NCBI RefSeq assembly: GCF_038443385.1
Contig: NZ_CP151726.1
Span: forward strand, 5,766,001 to 5,830,000
Source of the DNA: Stieleria varia
Lineage (GTDB): Bacteria; Planctomycetota; Planctomycetia; Pirellulales; Pirellulaceae
Direction: 5' to 3'
Length of the DNA: 64,000 bases
The stretch's first letter is position 1, and each line of letters opens with the position of its first letter. Of the stretch, positions 45,932 through 55,191 are shown piece after piece. The position numbers and the translations under genes were made by a program. The notes beneath the pieces were generated by a model. That model saw only the letters and a program-made list of their open reading frames with translations, was not told where the DNA came from and did no database searches.

Positions 45932-47956
45932 ATGTCGAAACTTTCATCCAAAAACATCCTGACAAATAGTCAATTTCAGACGCTGGAAGACCGCCGAATG
46001 CTGGTCAGCTACGCTACTCCATGGCCAGACGCCCACGGCCTGACCATCAGTTTCCCAAATGATGGCGTTGAAATCGCAAGTCATCAGAACAACGTCAATG
46101 AAACGTTGGACGCCGTTGCCTCAACGGAGCAGTGGCAGGAACTGGTGCTGCGTGCCTACCAAACGTGGGCGATTCATGCGGACATCAATGTTGGCGTTCG
46201 AAATGATTTTGATTCTCCCTTCGGAACGCCCGGTATGACGACCGGCGATCCACGGTTCGGTGAATTCAGGATCGGTGCCATTCCTCAGGAGGGCGCCTTG
46301 GCAAATTCGATTCCGTTCCAAGCCGCTGCGGGGACTTACTCTGGCGACCTGGTTCTCAATTCAAACGAATCGTTTCACTACCACGATTGGGCCGGCGGCG
46401 TGGGACCAGACCCGAGCTCATTGAATGCGGAGGACAGAGACTTGTTCAGTCTCTTGCTGCACGAAACTGGCAACACACTCGGGCTGGAGGACACCAGCGA
46501 CTCGTGGATGGTCATGTTCCGCCAGTACACGACTCCCCGAGGAATTCTGAGCCAGGAGGACATCGACGCGATTCAGTCCATCTATGGGGCTCGCACGGAC
46601 CCGTACGAGCAAGTCGACAATGGCCAAATCCAAGTATCCACCGTGATCAGCACCCCAACCGGCTTCAGCCCGACAACGGAAGTGCTCCGAGTTCCAGGCA
46701 GTCTGTACCAGTCATCCGACGTCGACCACTACAAAATCGTTCCGGCCGCCGGACAAGATGCTGTCACCATCCGCTTGCGCGCCTCAGGAATCAGCCTCCT
46801 CAAATCACGACTGCAATTGCTGGACGCGAGTGGACAAATTCTTTCAGAAAGCTTGTCCGAATCGGTCACTGACAACGACAACGTTTTGCAAGTCAACGGG
46901 ATTGCGGGACTGGATGCGATTTACATTCGCGTGGTCCCCTCAGACCCCACAGATGTTTACTCTGTCGGGGATTACGAGTTGCAGATCGACTACCGCGACG
47001 TGGCGGTTCAAGCGATGGACGTGACACCAGGGGTGTACGACGCAGGTCCCGATGCAGTCTTTGCAAACTTTGAATTGATTACCGATGAGCTTTCAGCCAA
47101 CAACACGATCGCGGATGCGGAAACGCTTGTGGCTGAGACCGCGACTGGAGTTTCCGATCGATATGAGTTCGAGTCATCGGTCTCGGCAGCAACAGACATC
47201 GACTTCTTTAAGATCACCGCTCCCAACGATGTGCAAGGCAGGCTCGTGGTTCACGTCAATGGTGTCGGCGCTGATCACCCGGATGTTCGAGTCAGTGTTG
47301 TCGATTCCAACGGCCAACCCGTGGGGACCTCTGCACGGCTTCGTAGCGATGGTACTTACACGCTCGAAGTCGCTCAGCCCGCACCCAATGCGGACTACTT
47401 TCTACGAATCAGCGTTGATCCGAATTCCGCAGTCGGTGTCGGGAACTACGTAGCGCTCGCGCATTTTGAAAGCCCCAGCACCGTGATGGCTCCAATGTTT
47501 GCTGGGCAAGCGTCGGATGATGGCGACACGTTCCTGCGATGGACCGCGGAAAAGTCAAAGCTGTTCCGCTTTGACCTTGCAGTTTCCGGCGGATTGCCAG
47601 ATCAGTCGGTGCGATTGTCGATCTATGACGCACACACGCGTCAATTGCAGTTGACGTTCTTGTCAGCAACCGAGTTGACTCGAAGTGCGATGAGCTGGTT
47701 AGAGCAAGGCGATTACATCCTGCAGTTTACGGCCAACTCTGTTGATGGTCAGTCTGTCCAGGGTTTGACATATTCCATTTCGTGCGATGGTCTGTCAGAC
47801 GACCAAGATGGGGACTCGGAGGATCCGTCTCAGAATCCCTATTACGAACCTAATAACTACACTTACGAGTACCCCAATTACGAGTACGAGTACCAGTATG
47901 AGTACCAATACCCGCCTTATACCTACTACGATCCCTATGCCTACTACCAACCTTGA
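45932..47956 (+). CDS. Secreted matrixin-like protein with degenerate zinc site and Tyr-rich tail
   Basis: A 674-aa protein. Near the N-terminus TLEDRRML (about 17-24) is a LEPR-XLL-like motif of planctomycete exported proteins; no ordinary signal peptide is obvious. Residues about 40-225 resemble a matrixin-type metalloprotease, but the zinc motif reads HETGNTLGLED (His 177, Asn 181, Asp 187) where HE-X-X-H-X-X-G-X-X-H/D is expected. The Met-turn could be in SDSWMVMF. Residues about 240-360, 380-490 and 500-610 look like pre-peptidase C-terminal-type beta domains. The last 39 residues contain 17 Tyr, with EYEYQYEYQY and YTYYDPYAYY. The kinase-like gene ends 82 bp upstream; the sulfotransferase gene follows after 343 bp. 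Confidence 0.8.
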   Translation: MSKLSSKNILTNSQFQTLEDRRMLVSYATPWPDAHGLTISFPNDGVEIASHQNNVNETLDAVASTEQWQELVLRAYQTWAIHADINVGVRNDFDSPFGTPGMTTGDPRFGEFRIGAIPQEGALANSIPFQAAAGTYSGDLVLNSNESFHYHDWAGGVGPDPSSLNAEDRDLFSLLLHETGNTLGLEDTSDSWMVMFRQYTTPRGILSQEDIDAIQSIYGARTDPYEQVDNGQIQVSTVISTPTGFSPTTEVLRVPGSLYQSSDVDHYKIVPAAGQDAVTIRLRASGISLLKSRLQLLDASGQILSESLSESVTDNDNVLQVNGIAGLDAIYIRVVPSDPTDVYSVGDYELQIDYRDVAVQAMDVTPGVYDAGPDAVFANFELITDELSANNTIADAETLVAETATGVSDRYEFESSVSAATDIDFFKITAPNDVQGRLVVHVNGVGADHPDVRVSVVDSNGQPVGTSARLRSDGTYTLEVAQPAPNADYFLRISVDPNSAVGVGNYVALAHFESPSTVMAPMFAGQASDDGDTFLRWTAEKSKLFRFDLAVSGGLPDQSVRLSIYDAHTRQLQLTFLSATELTRSAMSWLEQGDYILQFTANSVDGQSVQGLTYSISCDGLSDDQDGDSEDPSQNPYYEPNNYTYEYPNYEYEYQYEYQYPPYTYYDPYAYYQP

Positions 47957-48299
47957 TCGATGAGTCTTCTGACTCTGCGTAGGCTCTGCTAATTTTCAGC
48001 AAAGACCATCGACGTACAGCACTTCCTCGTTGGCGAACTGATGTGATTGGCCAGAATGGCTTGATTTGTTGAGTCGCTTCTCGTCGCGAGATTGAGTGAA
48101 CGAACCTCTTAGGAGAGCGGTGAAAGAGCGAATGCCCATGGAACGGCGCGTTCGTGATCACTTCGATCGAGACGAACAAAAGACCACGTTCATCGGTGAT
48201 CCCTAAGCGTCCCTTGCCGCTCGCCTTGCCAAACTAAGCTGCGTTTCGCAGTTCCGCTACCCGTACGCGCCTACATCAATTTTACTCGGAGTTGAGAAC
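47957..48299. other. Intergenic region between the Tyr-rich protein and sulfotransferase genes
   Basis: A 343-bp gap. I see no terminator, dispersed repeat or gene. The last bases before the GTG at 48300 include CGGAG, a plausible ribosome-binding site. The promoter is not identifiable. Confidence 0.45.
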
Positions 48300-50321
48300 G
48301 TGATTTCGAATCAGTCCCCTTCAGAAACATTGCTTGTTCAGCTCTGTGATCGTGGACGCAAATCTGCGGTGCAGTCGCGAGAATCGATCATCCGAGATGC
48401 TCGTCAACAACTGCAGCGTTCACCCATTAGCGTCAATGATGTGCATGTCGTGGCTGCTGCTGCGTTGACACGTCGCCGGCCAGATCGGACTCTTGATCTG
48501 TTGGATCGCTATGCTACTTTTTTGCTCGCCGATCCGACTGCCCGGCGAATCGAAGGATACGCTTTCCTCGAATCGGGGAATCTGTCCAAAGCAACCGAGT
48601 GCTTCAAACTCGCACTGGAGCTTGACCCCTGCTTGCCCGATTGCTGGTTTTTGCTGGGGCAGATCTCTGAACAGAGTGGAGAGATTCAGGGAGCGATGCA
48701 GTACTATCAGCGCGGGACGGTCATCGGCGATTATCAGCACCAATCCGCACTTGCGCTCGCCAATCTACAGTCGAAATCGGTCAGTCTCATCGACGCCATC
48801 CATACACTGAGGGTCAGCTTGCTCAGGGATCAACGAAGTGTTCCATTGAACAAAGCGTTGGCGGGGTTGCTCCGTCGACACGCACGAGTCCTGAGTCGAA
48901 AACGCAGGCCGTTGGAACAGCGGCGAGTTTGCGAAGAATCATTGCAGTGCTATCGAGTGGTGAACGCAGCCGCGCCGACATCTCGAACCGTATTGGCACA
49001 GGGGCAGTTGGAACAGCATCTTGAGATGTTTTCGCAATCGCTGAAAAGTCTCCAGAAGGCTGTCGAGCTGGATCCGACTTGTCCGCTCGCCCTGACGCAT
49101 TTGGCGAGTGCAAATGTGGACGATGGCAATATCGGCTTGGCTCTCGAGCAATTTCAAGCCGCGATGGCGATTGATCCCACGATGGCAATCACGCACTTTC
49201 GTTACACGCGGGCCAAGCGTTTTCAACCAGGCAAAGACACTGATCACTATTTGGCGGATCTGAAGGAGCTGGTTTCTCGACCGCAGCTCGCCGGTCCAAA
49301 GAAGCTGCACCTGCATTTTGCGATCGCGAAAATCTTGGAAGACATCGGCGAGTTTGAACAAGCCTGGTTCCACTACGATCAAGCCAACCATTTCAATCCC
49401 GGGCACAGCCAAACCAAGATTCGCAGACGGAGAATCTCAAAGCAGGCGGCGTCCCCTCTGCAGCAAACCGCGGACAGTGCGATCGCCTATTTTTCACAAG
49501 AGCGTATTCAAGCGTATCACAGGAACGCGAATCTCAGCGACAAACCAGTCTTCATCATTGGGATGCCTCGCTCTGGAACCACTCTGACGGAACAGATCTT
49601 AACCAGTCATGACCAGATCGCCGGTGCCGGAGAGTTGAAAGACATTGAACAGATCCGATGCCAGATCCAAAAGCAACATGGGCGATTGATGCGTTTGAAT
49701 CCTGAAACGGATGAACTGTCACCCCAACACCTGTACCCCAATATCTTGTCGAGTGTTCCCGCTGCGGAGATTCGTCGTTTTGCGGACATCTATCTGGAGC
49801 GACTCGATTCGTTTGGAGCCGAGCAATTGCGGGTCACCGATAAAATGCCGACCAATTTCATGCAGCTTGGATTGATTGCGATGATGTTTCCCAACGCAAC
49901 GATCATCCATTGTCGTCGCCATCCGATGGACGTTTTGGTTTCATCCTACTGTCAAAACCTCAGTGCGCCGTTCTGTGATTTGGAGCAGTGGATGTGCTAT
50001 CACCGTCAGTACCGACGAATGATCAGGCACTGGGAGTCGGTTTTACCGATGCCCATTCACACCGTAGACTACGAGGACTTGGTGTCCGATCCAGAGACCC
50101 ACAGTCGTGCACTGATCCGGCATTGCGGCCTGGAATGGCAAGAGAGTTGTCTGCAATTCCACAACAACGATCGCAGCGTTCACACGCCCAGCAAATGGCA
50201 GGTCAGACAACCAATGTACCGATCATCGGTTGAAAAGTGGCGTCGTTTTGAACCGCAACTGAGGACGATCCATCAGCGGATGGAGAGCGAACTGGCGGCC
50301 GAAGGTTGGCTAGAAAGCTGA
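48300..50321 (+). CDS. TPR-repeat sulfotransferase
   Basis: A 673-aa protein. TPR repeats occupy about residues 70-370 (DLLDRYATFLLADPTARRIEGYAFLESGNLSKATECF and similar). The C-terminal half is a PAPS-dependent sulfotransferase. The 5'-phosphosulfate loop is VFIIGMPRSGTTLTEQIL (about 416-433), and the 3'-phosphate motif is IIHCRRHPMDVLVSSY (about 535-550). The PRSGTTL form is shared with protein-tyrosine sulfotransferases and with other family members, so substrate is open. Start is GTG at 48300, with CGGAG upstream. TPR fused to sulfotransferase is common in planctomycetes. It directly follows the gene for the Tyr-rich secreted protein. Confidence 0.88.
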   Translation: MISNQSPSETLLVQLCDRGRKSAVQSRESIIRDARQQLQRSPISVNDVHVVAAAALTRRRPDRTLDLLDRYATFLLADPTARRIEGYAFLESGNLSKATECFKLALELDPCLPDCWFLLGQISEQSGEIQGAMQYYQRGTVIGDYQHQSALALANLQSKSVSLIDAIHTLRVSLLRDQRSVPLNKALAGLLRRHARVLSRKRRPLEQRRVCEESLQCYRVVNAAAPTSRTVLAQGQLEQHLEMFSQSLKSLQKAVELDPTCPLALTHLASANVDDGNIGLALEQFQAAMAIDPTMAITHFRYTRAKRFQPGKDTDHYLADLKELVSRPQLAGPKKLHLHFAIAKILEDIGEFEQAWFHYDQANHFNPGHSQTKIRRRRISKQAASPLQQTADSAIAYFSQERIQAYHRNANLSDKPVFIIGMPRSGTTLTEQILTSHDQIAGAGELKDIEQIRCQIQKQHGRLMRLNPETDELSPQHLYPNILSSVPAAEIRRFADIYLERLDSFGAEQLRVTDKMPTNFMQLGLIAMMFPNATIIHCRRHPMDVLVSSYCQNLSAPFCDLEQWMCYHRQYRRMIRHWESVLPMPIHTVDYEDLVSDPETHSRALIRHCGLEWQESCLQFHNNDRSVHTPSKWQVRQPMYRSSVEKWRRFEPQLRTIHQRMESELAAEGWLES

Positions 50322-50354
50322 GCATCGCGAGGATACGAAGAACGGAGGCCGCCG

Positions 50355-51080
50355 CTAACCGTTCAGCGGGGGACTGATAAACATTGCCGCTCGGCGTGCA
50401 CACTCGTGCGATAGATAGACCAGTGTGCCCAAATTAGGAAAGTGGACGGTGGCATGAATCAAGTAAAAGTGATCTCCCAGCATTGTGTCGATGGCACGAC
50501 GATCCGCTTCGCTGTGATACTCGACGTAGACCGAGTCGATCCGATCAAGCCAATCTCGCAAGTCACGTAGGATCGGCACCTCGCATCCTTCGGTGTCGAT
50601 TTTCAAGATGGAGATCCGAGAGACTCCCAGAGCAGTGAGTTCACTGGATGCTTGCCGCAGAAAGACCGTCTCCGTTTGACCGCTCGTGGCATCGTGGGCG
50701 ATCACTGAGTTCTGCGCCGCATTGTTCGCACCGAGATAGAGAAGCGACTCCGTGTCTCGATCGTAGAGCCCGACGTTGCAGATGTTGATCTGCTGGATGT
50801 TGTGGGTGTTTCGTTCGAGATACTCGAACAGCCCTGGCGAAGGTTCGTAGGAAATGATCTTTGCGTCGGGGTATTTTGCATGAAACCAAATCGCTGCGGC
50901 ACCGACGTTTGCCCCCACATCGACGATTAGTTGCGGACGAAACTCGCCCGGCAAGACGAGAGGGTATTCCCGCCCGTCAAAAACGTCCTGAATGACGGTT
51001 CCCAGAATCTCGGACGTCGGGTGACGGATCAAGAAAGACCGCCCGTTTGCGGTTACGGTCCGGGAAGATGTCTCTGTCAT
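50355..51080 (-). CDS. FkbM-family methyltransferase
   Basis: A 241-aa SAM-dependent methyltransferase. Motif I is LIVDVGANVGAAAIWFHAKYP (about 52-72), followed by IISYEPSPGLFEYLERN and the post-motif ISILKIDTEGCEVPILRDL, the FkbM hallmark (K-X-D-X-E-G). FkbM enzymes O-methylate sugars, lipids or antibiotics, and here surface glycans are a likely target. No signal peptide, so cytoplasmic. It converges on the sulfotransferase gene with a 33-bp gap. Confidence 0.9.
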   Translation of the reverse strand: MTETSSRTVTANGRSFLIRHPTSEILGTVIQDVFDGREYPLVLPGEFRPQLIVDVGANVGAAAIWFHAKYPDAKIISYEPSPGLFEYLERNTHNIQQINICNVGLYDRDTESLLYLGANNAAQNSVIAHDATSGQTETVFLRQASSELTALGVSRISILKIDTEGCEVPILRDLRDWLDRIDSVYVEYHSEADRRAIDTMLGDHFYLIHATVHFPNLGTLVYLSHECARRAAMFISPPLNG

Positions 51081-51444
51081 CGCCCGTCACTATTCCCTTT
51101 GCAATGGATTTCTGGCGAAGTTCACTACATCAATCGGTGACGGCTGATGTTTTCCGCACGGATTGTAGAACGTCGATTCAGCCGCATGGCATGCTGTCGT
51201 GTTGAGCCGCAAGACGCCAGTCCGGATTGTTCACGCGATTCACTACGATACTCGCAAAATGTTCGCACAAAACGGCTTACGTGGATTTGTACGAAAACAG
51301 TCTGCGCAAACGTGCCGCCACGCGATAGCGTCATCCGCTTAGATACATTGAGCTGTTGCGGATTGAATCCAAAGATCTCGCAAGACGCTGTGATCCCCGA
51401 GCGTCTTTCCGCGGACAACCCTAAAACCTAGCTGTAACGGACCA
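51081..51444. repeat. Gap with a second copy of the ATTTCTGGCGAA repeat
   Basis: ATGGATTTCTGGCGAAGTTCACTACATCAATC at 51104-51135 matches the arm and flank at 25168-25205; only one arm is present, so no hairpin is evident. The remainder of this 364-bp stretch shows no gene or terminator I can support. Confidence 0.65.
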
Positions 51445-52320
51445 CTAGTGGAAACCATAATTCGTATTGTACGGATCGAAGTCGGCGTCTGTTAGTCCCA
51501 CGTTGACCTGCAAGTTGAGATAGTTGTACTCCTCGATAACTTCCAGTGGCCCATTGGGTTGTTTGGGCCAATCGTATGCGATGTATCGGATCGGCAACTG
51601 GCTGGCGTCGTCCATGTAGACTTTGGCCTGATGGAACTCCAGTCCGGGACGCGGCGTCGGCTGGACGACTTTCAGCAGCGTGCAGGTACGGTCATTGAGC
51701 TTGGTGCCTCGGATCAGTTCGCACGTGACGTCCTTTTGCTTCTGAGCCAGCTCGCCACGCTCGATCAGTTTCTGAATCAGGTTCTCGACACCGATTTCGG
51801 TCATCGGGTACCGTTGACCGCTCATTGCCAACGCACCGGTTGGCGCCAGGTTCACGGTCGGCAAGAACTTGCCTTTGAATCCGCCTTCGTGTGCAATGAT
51901 GTTTCCGTCGTTCTTTCCTTCGACGTAAATCACTTCGCGGCCCTTGACGGCCGTGGGCTTGATGAAATTGATGTACACGCTCAGCGGCTGAACGATTCGT
52001 CCGTTGACCACTTTGCGATTGCGGATCTTGACTTGCATGTACTCCAACTGTCCCAGCTCGCCACCAACACGTTCGCGTTTGACCAGCAGTGCCGTATAGT
52101 CGTTGACGCTCGCGCGGCAGTTTGCCAGTGCGCGACGGGCGGAGTCCAACGCTTGGTCCATCGGACTGACCGCCGGTGGTGGCGGAGCGAGGCTCGTTGC
52201 GTTAGCAACTCGATGGACAGGCTCCGTCAGATGCGGCTCTTTCGCAGCAGCAACTCCCGTTACGCTTGCCAGCGAGAGAGAGCTCACGAGTGTCAGAAAA
52301 TGTCGACGTTCCATGTCCAT
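51445..52320 (-). CDS. DUF1571 exported protein
   Basis: A 291-aa protein. It starts MDMERRHFLTLVSSLSLASVTGVAAA, a twin-arginine-like motif (ERRHFL) with a short hydrophobic core, so Tat export is possible. A Pro-rich linker precedes the DUF1571 domain (about residues 60-285): NDYTALLVKRERVGGELGQLEYMQVKIRNRK, INFIKPTAVKGREVIYVEGKN, ILKVVQP-type strands and a final YNYLNLQVNVGLTDADFDP. The fold resembles LolA/LolB-type lipoprotein carriers, and DUF1571 is common in planctomycetes; its ligand is unknown. Two close ATGs (52320 and 52314) both keep the RR motif. Confidence 0.85.
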   Translation of the reverse strand: MDMERRHFLTLVSSLSLASVTGVAAAKEPHLTEPVHRVANATSLAPPPPAVSPMDQALDSARRALANCRASVNDYTALLVKRERVGGELGQLEYMQVKIRNRKVVNGRIVQPLSVYINFIKPTAVKGREVIYVEGKNDGNIIAHEGGFKGKFLPTVNLAPTGALAMSGQRYPMTEIGVENLIQKLIERGELAQKQKDVTCELIRGTKLNDRTCTLLKVVQPTPRPGLEFHQAKVYMDDASQLPIRYIAYDWPKQPNGPLEVIEEYNYLNLQVNVGLTDADFDPYNTNYGFH

Positions 52321-52756
52321 TTGGGGCTTCCTTGCACACAACGAAAAGGCCAGACCGTGGCTCCGTTAAGGTATCGCCGCCGATGTGCTTGCTAAATGAA
52401 GAGATTATTGGAGGTGTGATTGGCCCGCGTATTCGTTGAAATTGTTTTACCGTGACGTGGCCTGCGAAATGTGTTTAATGGGAATTTCGCAATGCCGAGT
52501 CATTCCACGTCGCGAGCATACCGGCGCCCGAGATCCGATCGCCAGAGGAATCCGCCGTCATTTTGAGATCACAGTTTCACGGCAGCGTGTTTCATGATGA
52601 TTGGGCGTCCTTGGACATGGGATTCCGCTGGCTAACCTCAAAACACGATCGAATGTTCGCTTTTTGCTGATTCAACAATCCCTGTCGAAAGCGGGTCCAA
52701 ACCACTAAAATCATTGACAGTGTTTCCATCCGACGAATCCTCAGCAGCATCTGAAC
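52321..52756. other. Divergent intergenic region upstream of the HemQ-like gene
   Basis: This 436-bp gap separates the diverging DUF1571 and HemQ-like genes. I see no repeat, hairpin or small gene. Promoters for both must lie here, but no site is clear enough to call. Confidence 0.45.
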
Positions 52757-53596
52757 ATGAATTCCCGTCCCGGTCCGCCGTCCGCACCCCCGCCAGAACC
52801 GTCCGTCATCCCCGATCACGGTTGGCACTGCACGCACTTCTTCTATCGATTCCGACGCGATGTGCTTGATGGGCCGATGCCGTCGAGCGCTCAAGAACAA
52901 TTCCTGCGGGCGTTGCACCCCACAGGCGATGCGTGCCCAGAGCGTTTGGGTAGGTATTGGATCAGCGGGCATCGCGCCGATTTTGGAATCGTGGTGATGG
53001 ACCCTCATCCGGCGAAGGTTGACGCGATTCACCAGTCATTGATCTCGGGGCCACTTGGCAAATACATCGAGCCGACTTGGTCGTTCGTTTCGCTCAGTGA
53101 AGTCAGCGAGTACGTGCCCACGATCGAGCGATATCGGGATCGACTGATCGCCGAAGGCAGCGAGCCGGGGTCGGATGAGCTCAATGCCAAGGTTGCTGCG
53201 TACGAGCGTCGTTTGCCGATGATGAACGAACAGCGATTGCGTCCGGAGTTTCCCGACTGGCCCGCGGCTTGTTTTTATCCCATGAACAAGAGTCGCGTGC
53301 CAGGCGCGAACTGGTTCACCGAGCCATTCAGTCGCCGCAATTCGATGATGGCTGAGCATGCTCAGAGCGGCATCGCATTCGCCGGTCGAGTGTCCCAATT
53401 GATCACTGTCGGGGTTGGCTTGGATGACTGGGAATGGATGGTCACCTTGTGGGCTCGCAATCCGGACTACTTGAAAGAGATCGTCTACACGATGCGATTC
53501 GACGTCGCGAGTGCCAAGTACGCAGAGTTCGGGCCGTTCTACGTCGGCTACAAAGCGGATGCGGACGAGATTTTGGACCATTGCCGGCTGACTTGA
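52757..53596 (+). CDS. hemQ: Coproheme decarboxylase-like protein (HemQ/ChdC, chlorite dismutase family)
   Basis: A 279-aa protein of the chlorite-dismutase fold. YPMNKSR, NWFTEPFSRRNSMMAEH, GRVSQLITVGVGLDDWEWMVTLWA and YTMRFDVASAKYAEFGPFYVGY match the HemQ branch almost motif for motif; His 201 in the AEH motif is the expected proximal haem ligand. HemQ decarboxylates coproporphyrin-III haem to haem b in the coproporphyrin-dependent pathway. The Pro-rich first 20 residues are extra. No other haem gene is adjacent, so the pathway is inferred from this gene alone. The start ATG has no strong ribosome-binding site. Confidence 0.9.
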   Translation: MNSRPGPPSAPPPEPSVIPDHGWHCTHFFYRFRRDVLDGPMPSSAQEQFLRALHPTGDACPERLGRYWISGHRADFGIVVMDPHPAKVDAIHQSLISGPLGKYIEPTWSFVSLSEVSEYVPTIERYRDRLIAEGSEPGSDELNAKVAAYERRLPMMNEQRLRPEFPDWPAACFYPMNKSRVPGANWFTEPFSRRNSMMAEHAQSGIAFAGRVSQLITVGVGLDDWEWMVTLWARNPDYLKEIVYTMRFDVASAKYAEFGPFYVGYKADADEILDHCRLT

Positions 53597-53612
53597 AAAG
53601 CGATTGAATTCC

Positions 53613-54059
53613 ATGCCAGATGCTGTCCACACCGGGGAGATCCTTCACGACGTTCTTGGATTGACTGTGATAGCTCTGTTGGTTTGGGGATTCGGTCGGT
53701 TGGTCCACTTTCTCCAGGCAAGAAAGAGTCGAGTCCATCGTCTGCTTGGACACTTCGTACCAGAATGGAGTGCCGCGGTTTCGTTGCTTTTTGGTCTGAT
53801 CTGCTTGACTTGGAATGCTGTGTACGGAGACCTTGCTTCAGCAACGCCGCAGTACCCGGATGGATTTGCTCCACCCACACAGCAGTTTGAACATGGCATT
53901 TTTGCAATGTTCGGTATGCTCGTCGGTCTCGTGTTCGGGTTGATCCATGGCGTCATTCTCTTGACAAGGACGCCAAAATCGGAGTTAACCGGTCACGCAG
54001 ACCCAAAAATGGCCTCGCCGATCGAAGACGGGAATCCCTACCGTCCTCCGAGCGTGTGA
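53613..54059 (+). CDS. Small membrane protein with NPYRPPSV tail
   Basis: A 148-aa protein with three predicted transmembrane segments (about residues 12-32, 53-73 and 92-116). The C-terminus ends GNPYRPPSV, a short motif I associate with small planctomycete membrane proteins. No domain of known function is visible. The start is set at the ATG at 53613, nine bases after an in-frame TTG. It follows the HemQ-like gene by 16 bp, so co-transcription is likely. Confidence 0.7.
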   Translation: MPDAVHTGEILHDVLGLTVIALLVWGFGRLVHFLQARKSRVHRLLGHFVPEWSAAVSLLFGLICLTWNAVYGDLASATPQYPDGFAPPTQQFEHGIFAMFGMLVGLVFGLIHGVILLTRTPKSELTGHADPKMASPIEDGNPYRPPSV

Positions 54060-54128
54060 CCTTGCGCCGATTGGTTATGATGGGGCAGCCCTTCCCGCTC
54101 TTCGCTTATCTGCTATTTCGTACGCCTC

Positions 54129-55175
54129 ATGAATTCGCCTGGAAAACCGCCGCCCCCCGCAGGTGCTCCACCCGTTGTCGCTCAACCAGCACGCCGAACC
54201 AATGACGCCGGTGGCAACGTCGCCGCGGCGGGCGCGGTTGCTGATTTGGCCAAGCGGATCATCGGCAACGTCGAGAACGCGATCGTCGGCAAACGCAAAC
54301 AGCTTGTGCTTTCCATGGTCGCTTGGCTGAGCGGCGGGCACATTTTGTTGGAAGACGTTCCGGGGGTGGCCAAGACGATGCTGGCTCGCGCGATGGCGCT
54401 CAGCCTGGGTTGTCACTTCAAACGTGTGCAATGCACGCCCGACCTGTTGCCCTCTGACGTCACCGGTACATCGATTTTCAATCAAAAGAATTCCGAGTTT
54501 GAGTTTCGCCCCGGTCCGGTTTTCACACAGATCTTACTGGCGGATGAAATCAACCGCGCCACGCCGCGAACCCAAGCCTCCCTGTTGGAGGCGATGGCGG
54601 AGGGCCGAGTGACGGTCGACGGAACGACTCACGTGCTAGACAAACCGTTCCTGGTCATCGCCACGCAGAACCCGGTCGATCACGAAGGAACGTTTCCGCT
54701 GCCGGAAGCACAACTGGATCGTTTCCTGATGCGATTCAGTTTGGGCTATCCGACGATGGACGAAGAGCTACGTATGTTGGATCTGCTGCAGTTCGGCCAT
54801 CCGGTCGACAAATTGCAGCCGGTGGCCAAGGCCGAGGAGTTGGTGCAAGCACAACAGGAGATCTGTAAGGTTCACGTCGATCCACGTGTTCGGCAATACT
54901 TGTTGCAGATCGTGAACATGACACGGTCCCATGAGGATTTGGCGCTCGGAGGCAGTCCCCGAGCCACGATCGCGTTATTTCGCTGCGGCCAAGCCATGGC
55001 GGCGATTCGCGGGCGCGCATTCGTCACGCCAGACGACGTCAAAAAGATCATCGCGCCGGTGATGAACCATCGATTGATCCTGCGCCCCGAGAGTCGATTG
55101 AGAAAAGTCACGACCGAAAGCGTGCTCGACGAAATCGTCGGTGACGTGGCGGTTCCCACCATCGACGCGAATTGA
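54129..55175 (+). CDS. MoxR-family AAA+ ATPase
   Basis: A 348-aa AAA+ ATPase. Walker A is EDVPGVAKT (about 75-83), Walker B LLADE (136-140), and the family-typical [18 protein letters not shown] and [22 protein letters not shown] follow. MoxR proteins act as chaperones for assembly or activation of partner proteins, often with DUF58 and von Willebrand-factor-A proteins. The next gene encodes a DUF58 protein with only 16 bp between them, so the two probably work together. The Pro-rich first 30 residues are poorly conserved. Confidence 0.93.
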   Translation: MNSPGKPPPPAGAPPVVAQPARRTNDAGGNVAAAGAVADLAKRIIGNVENAIVGKRKQLVLSMVAWLSGGHILLEDVPGVAKTMLARAMALSLGCHFKRVQCTPDLLPSDVTGTSIFNQKNSEFEFRPGPVFTQILLADEINRATPRTQASLLEAMAEGRVTVDGTTHVLDKPFLVIATQNPVDHEGTFPLPEAQLDRFLMRFSLGYPTMDEELRMLDLLQFGHPVDKLQPVAKAEELVQAQQEICKVHVDPRVRQYLLQIVNMTRSHEDLALGGSPRATIALFRCGQAMAAIRGRAFVTPDDVKKIIAPVMNHRLILRPESRLRKVTTESVLDEIVGDVAVPTIDAN

Positions 55176-55191
55176 TTGCGGGGCCGATGCC

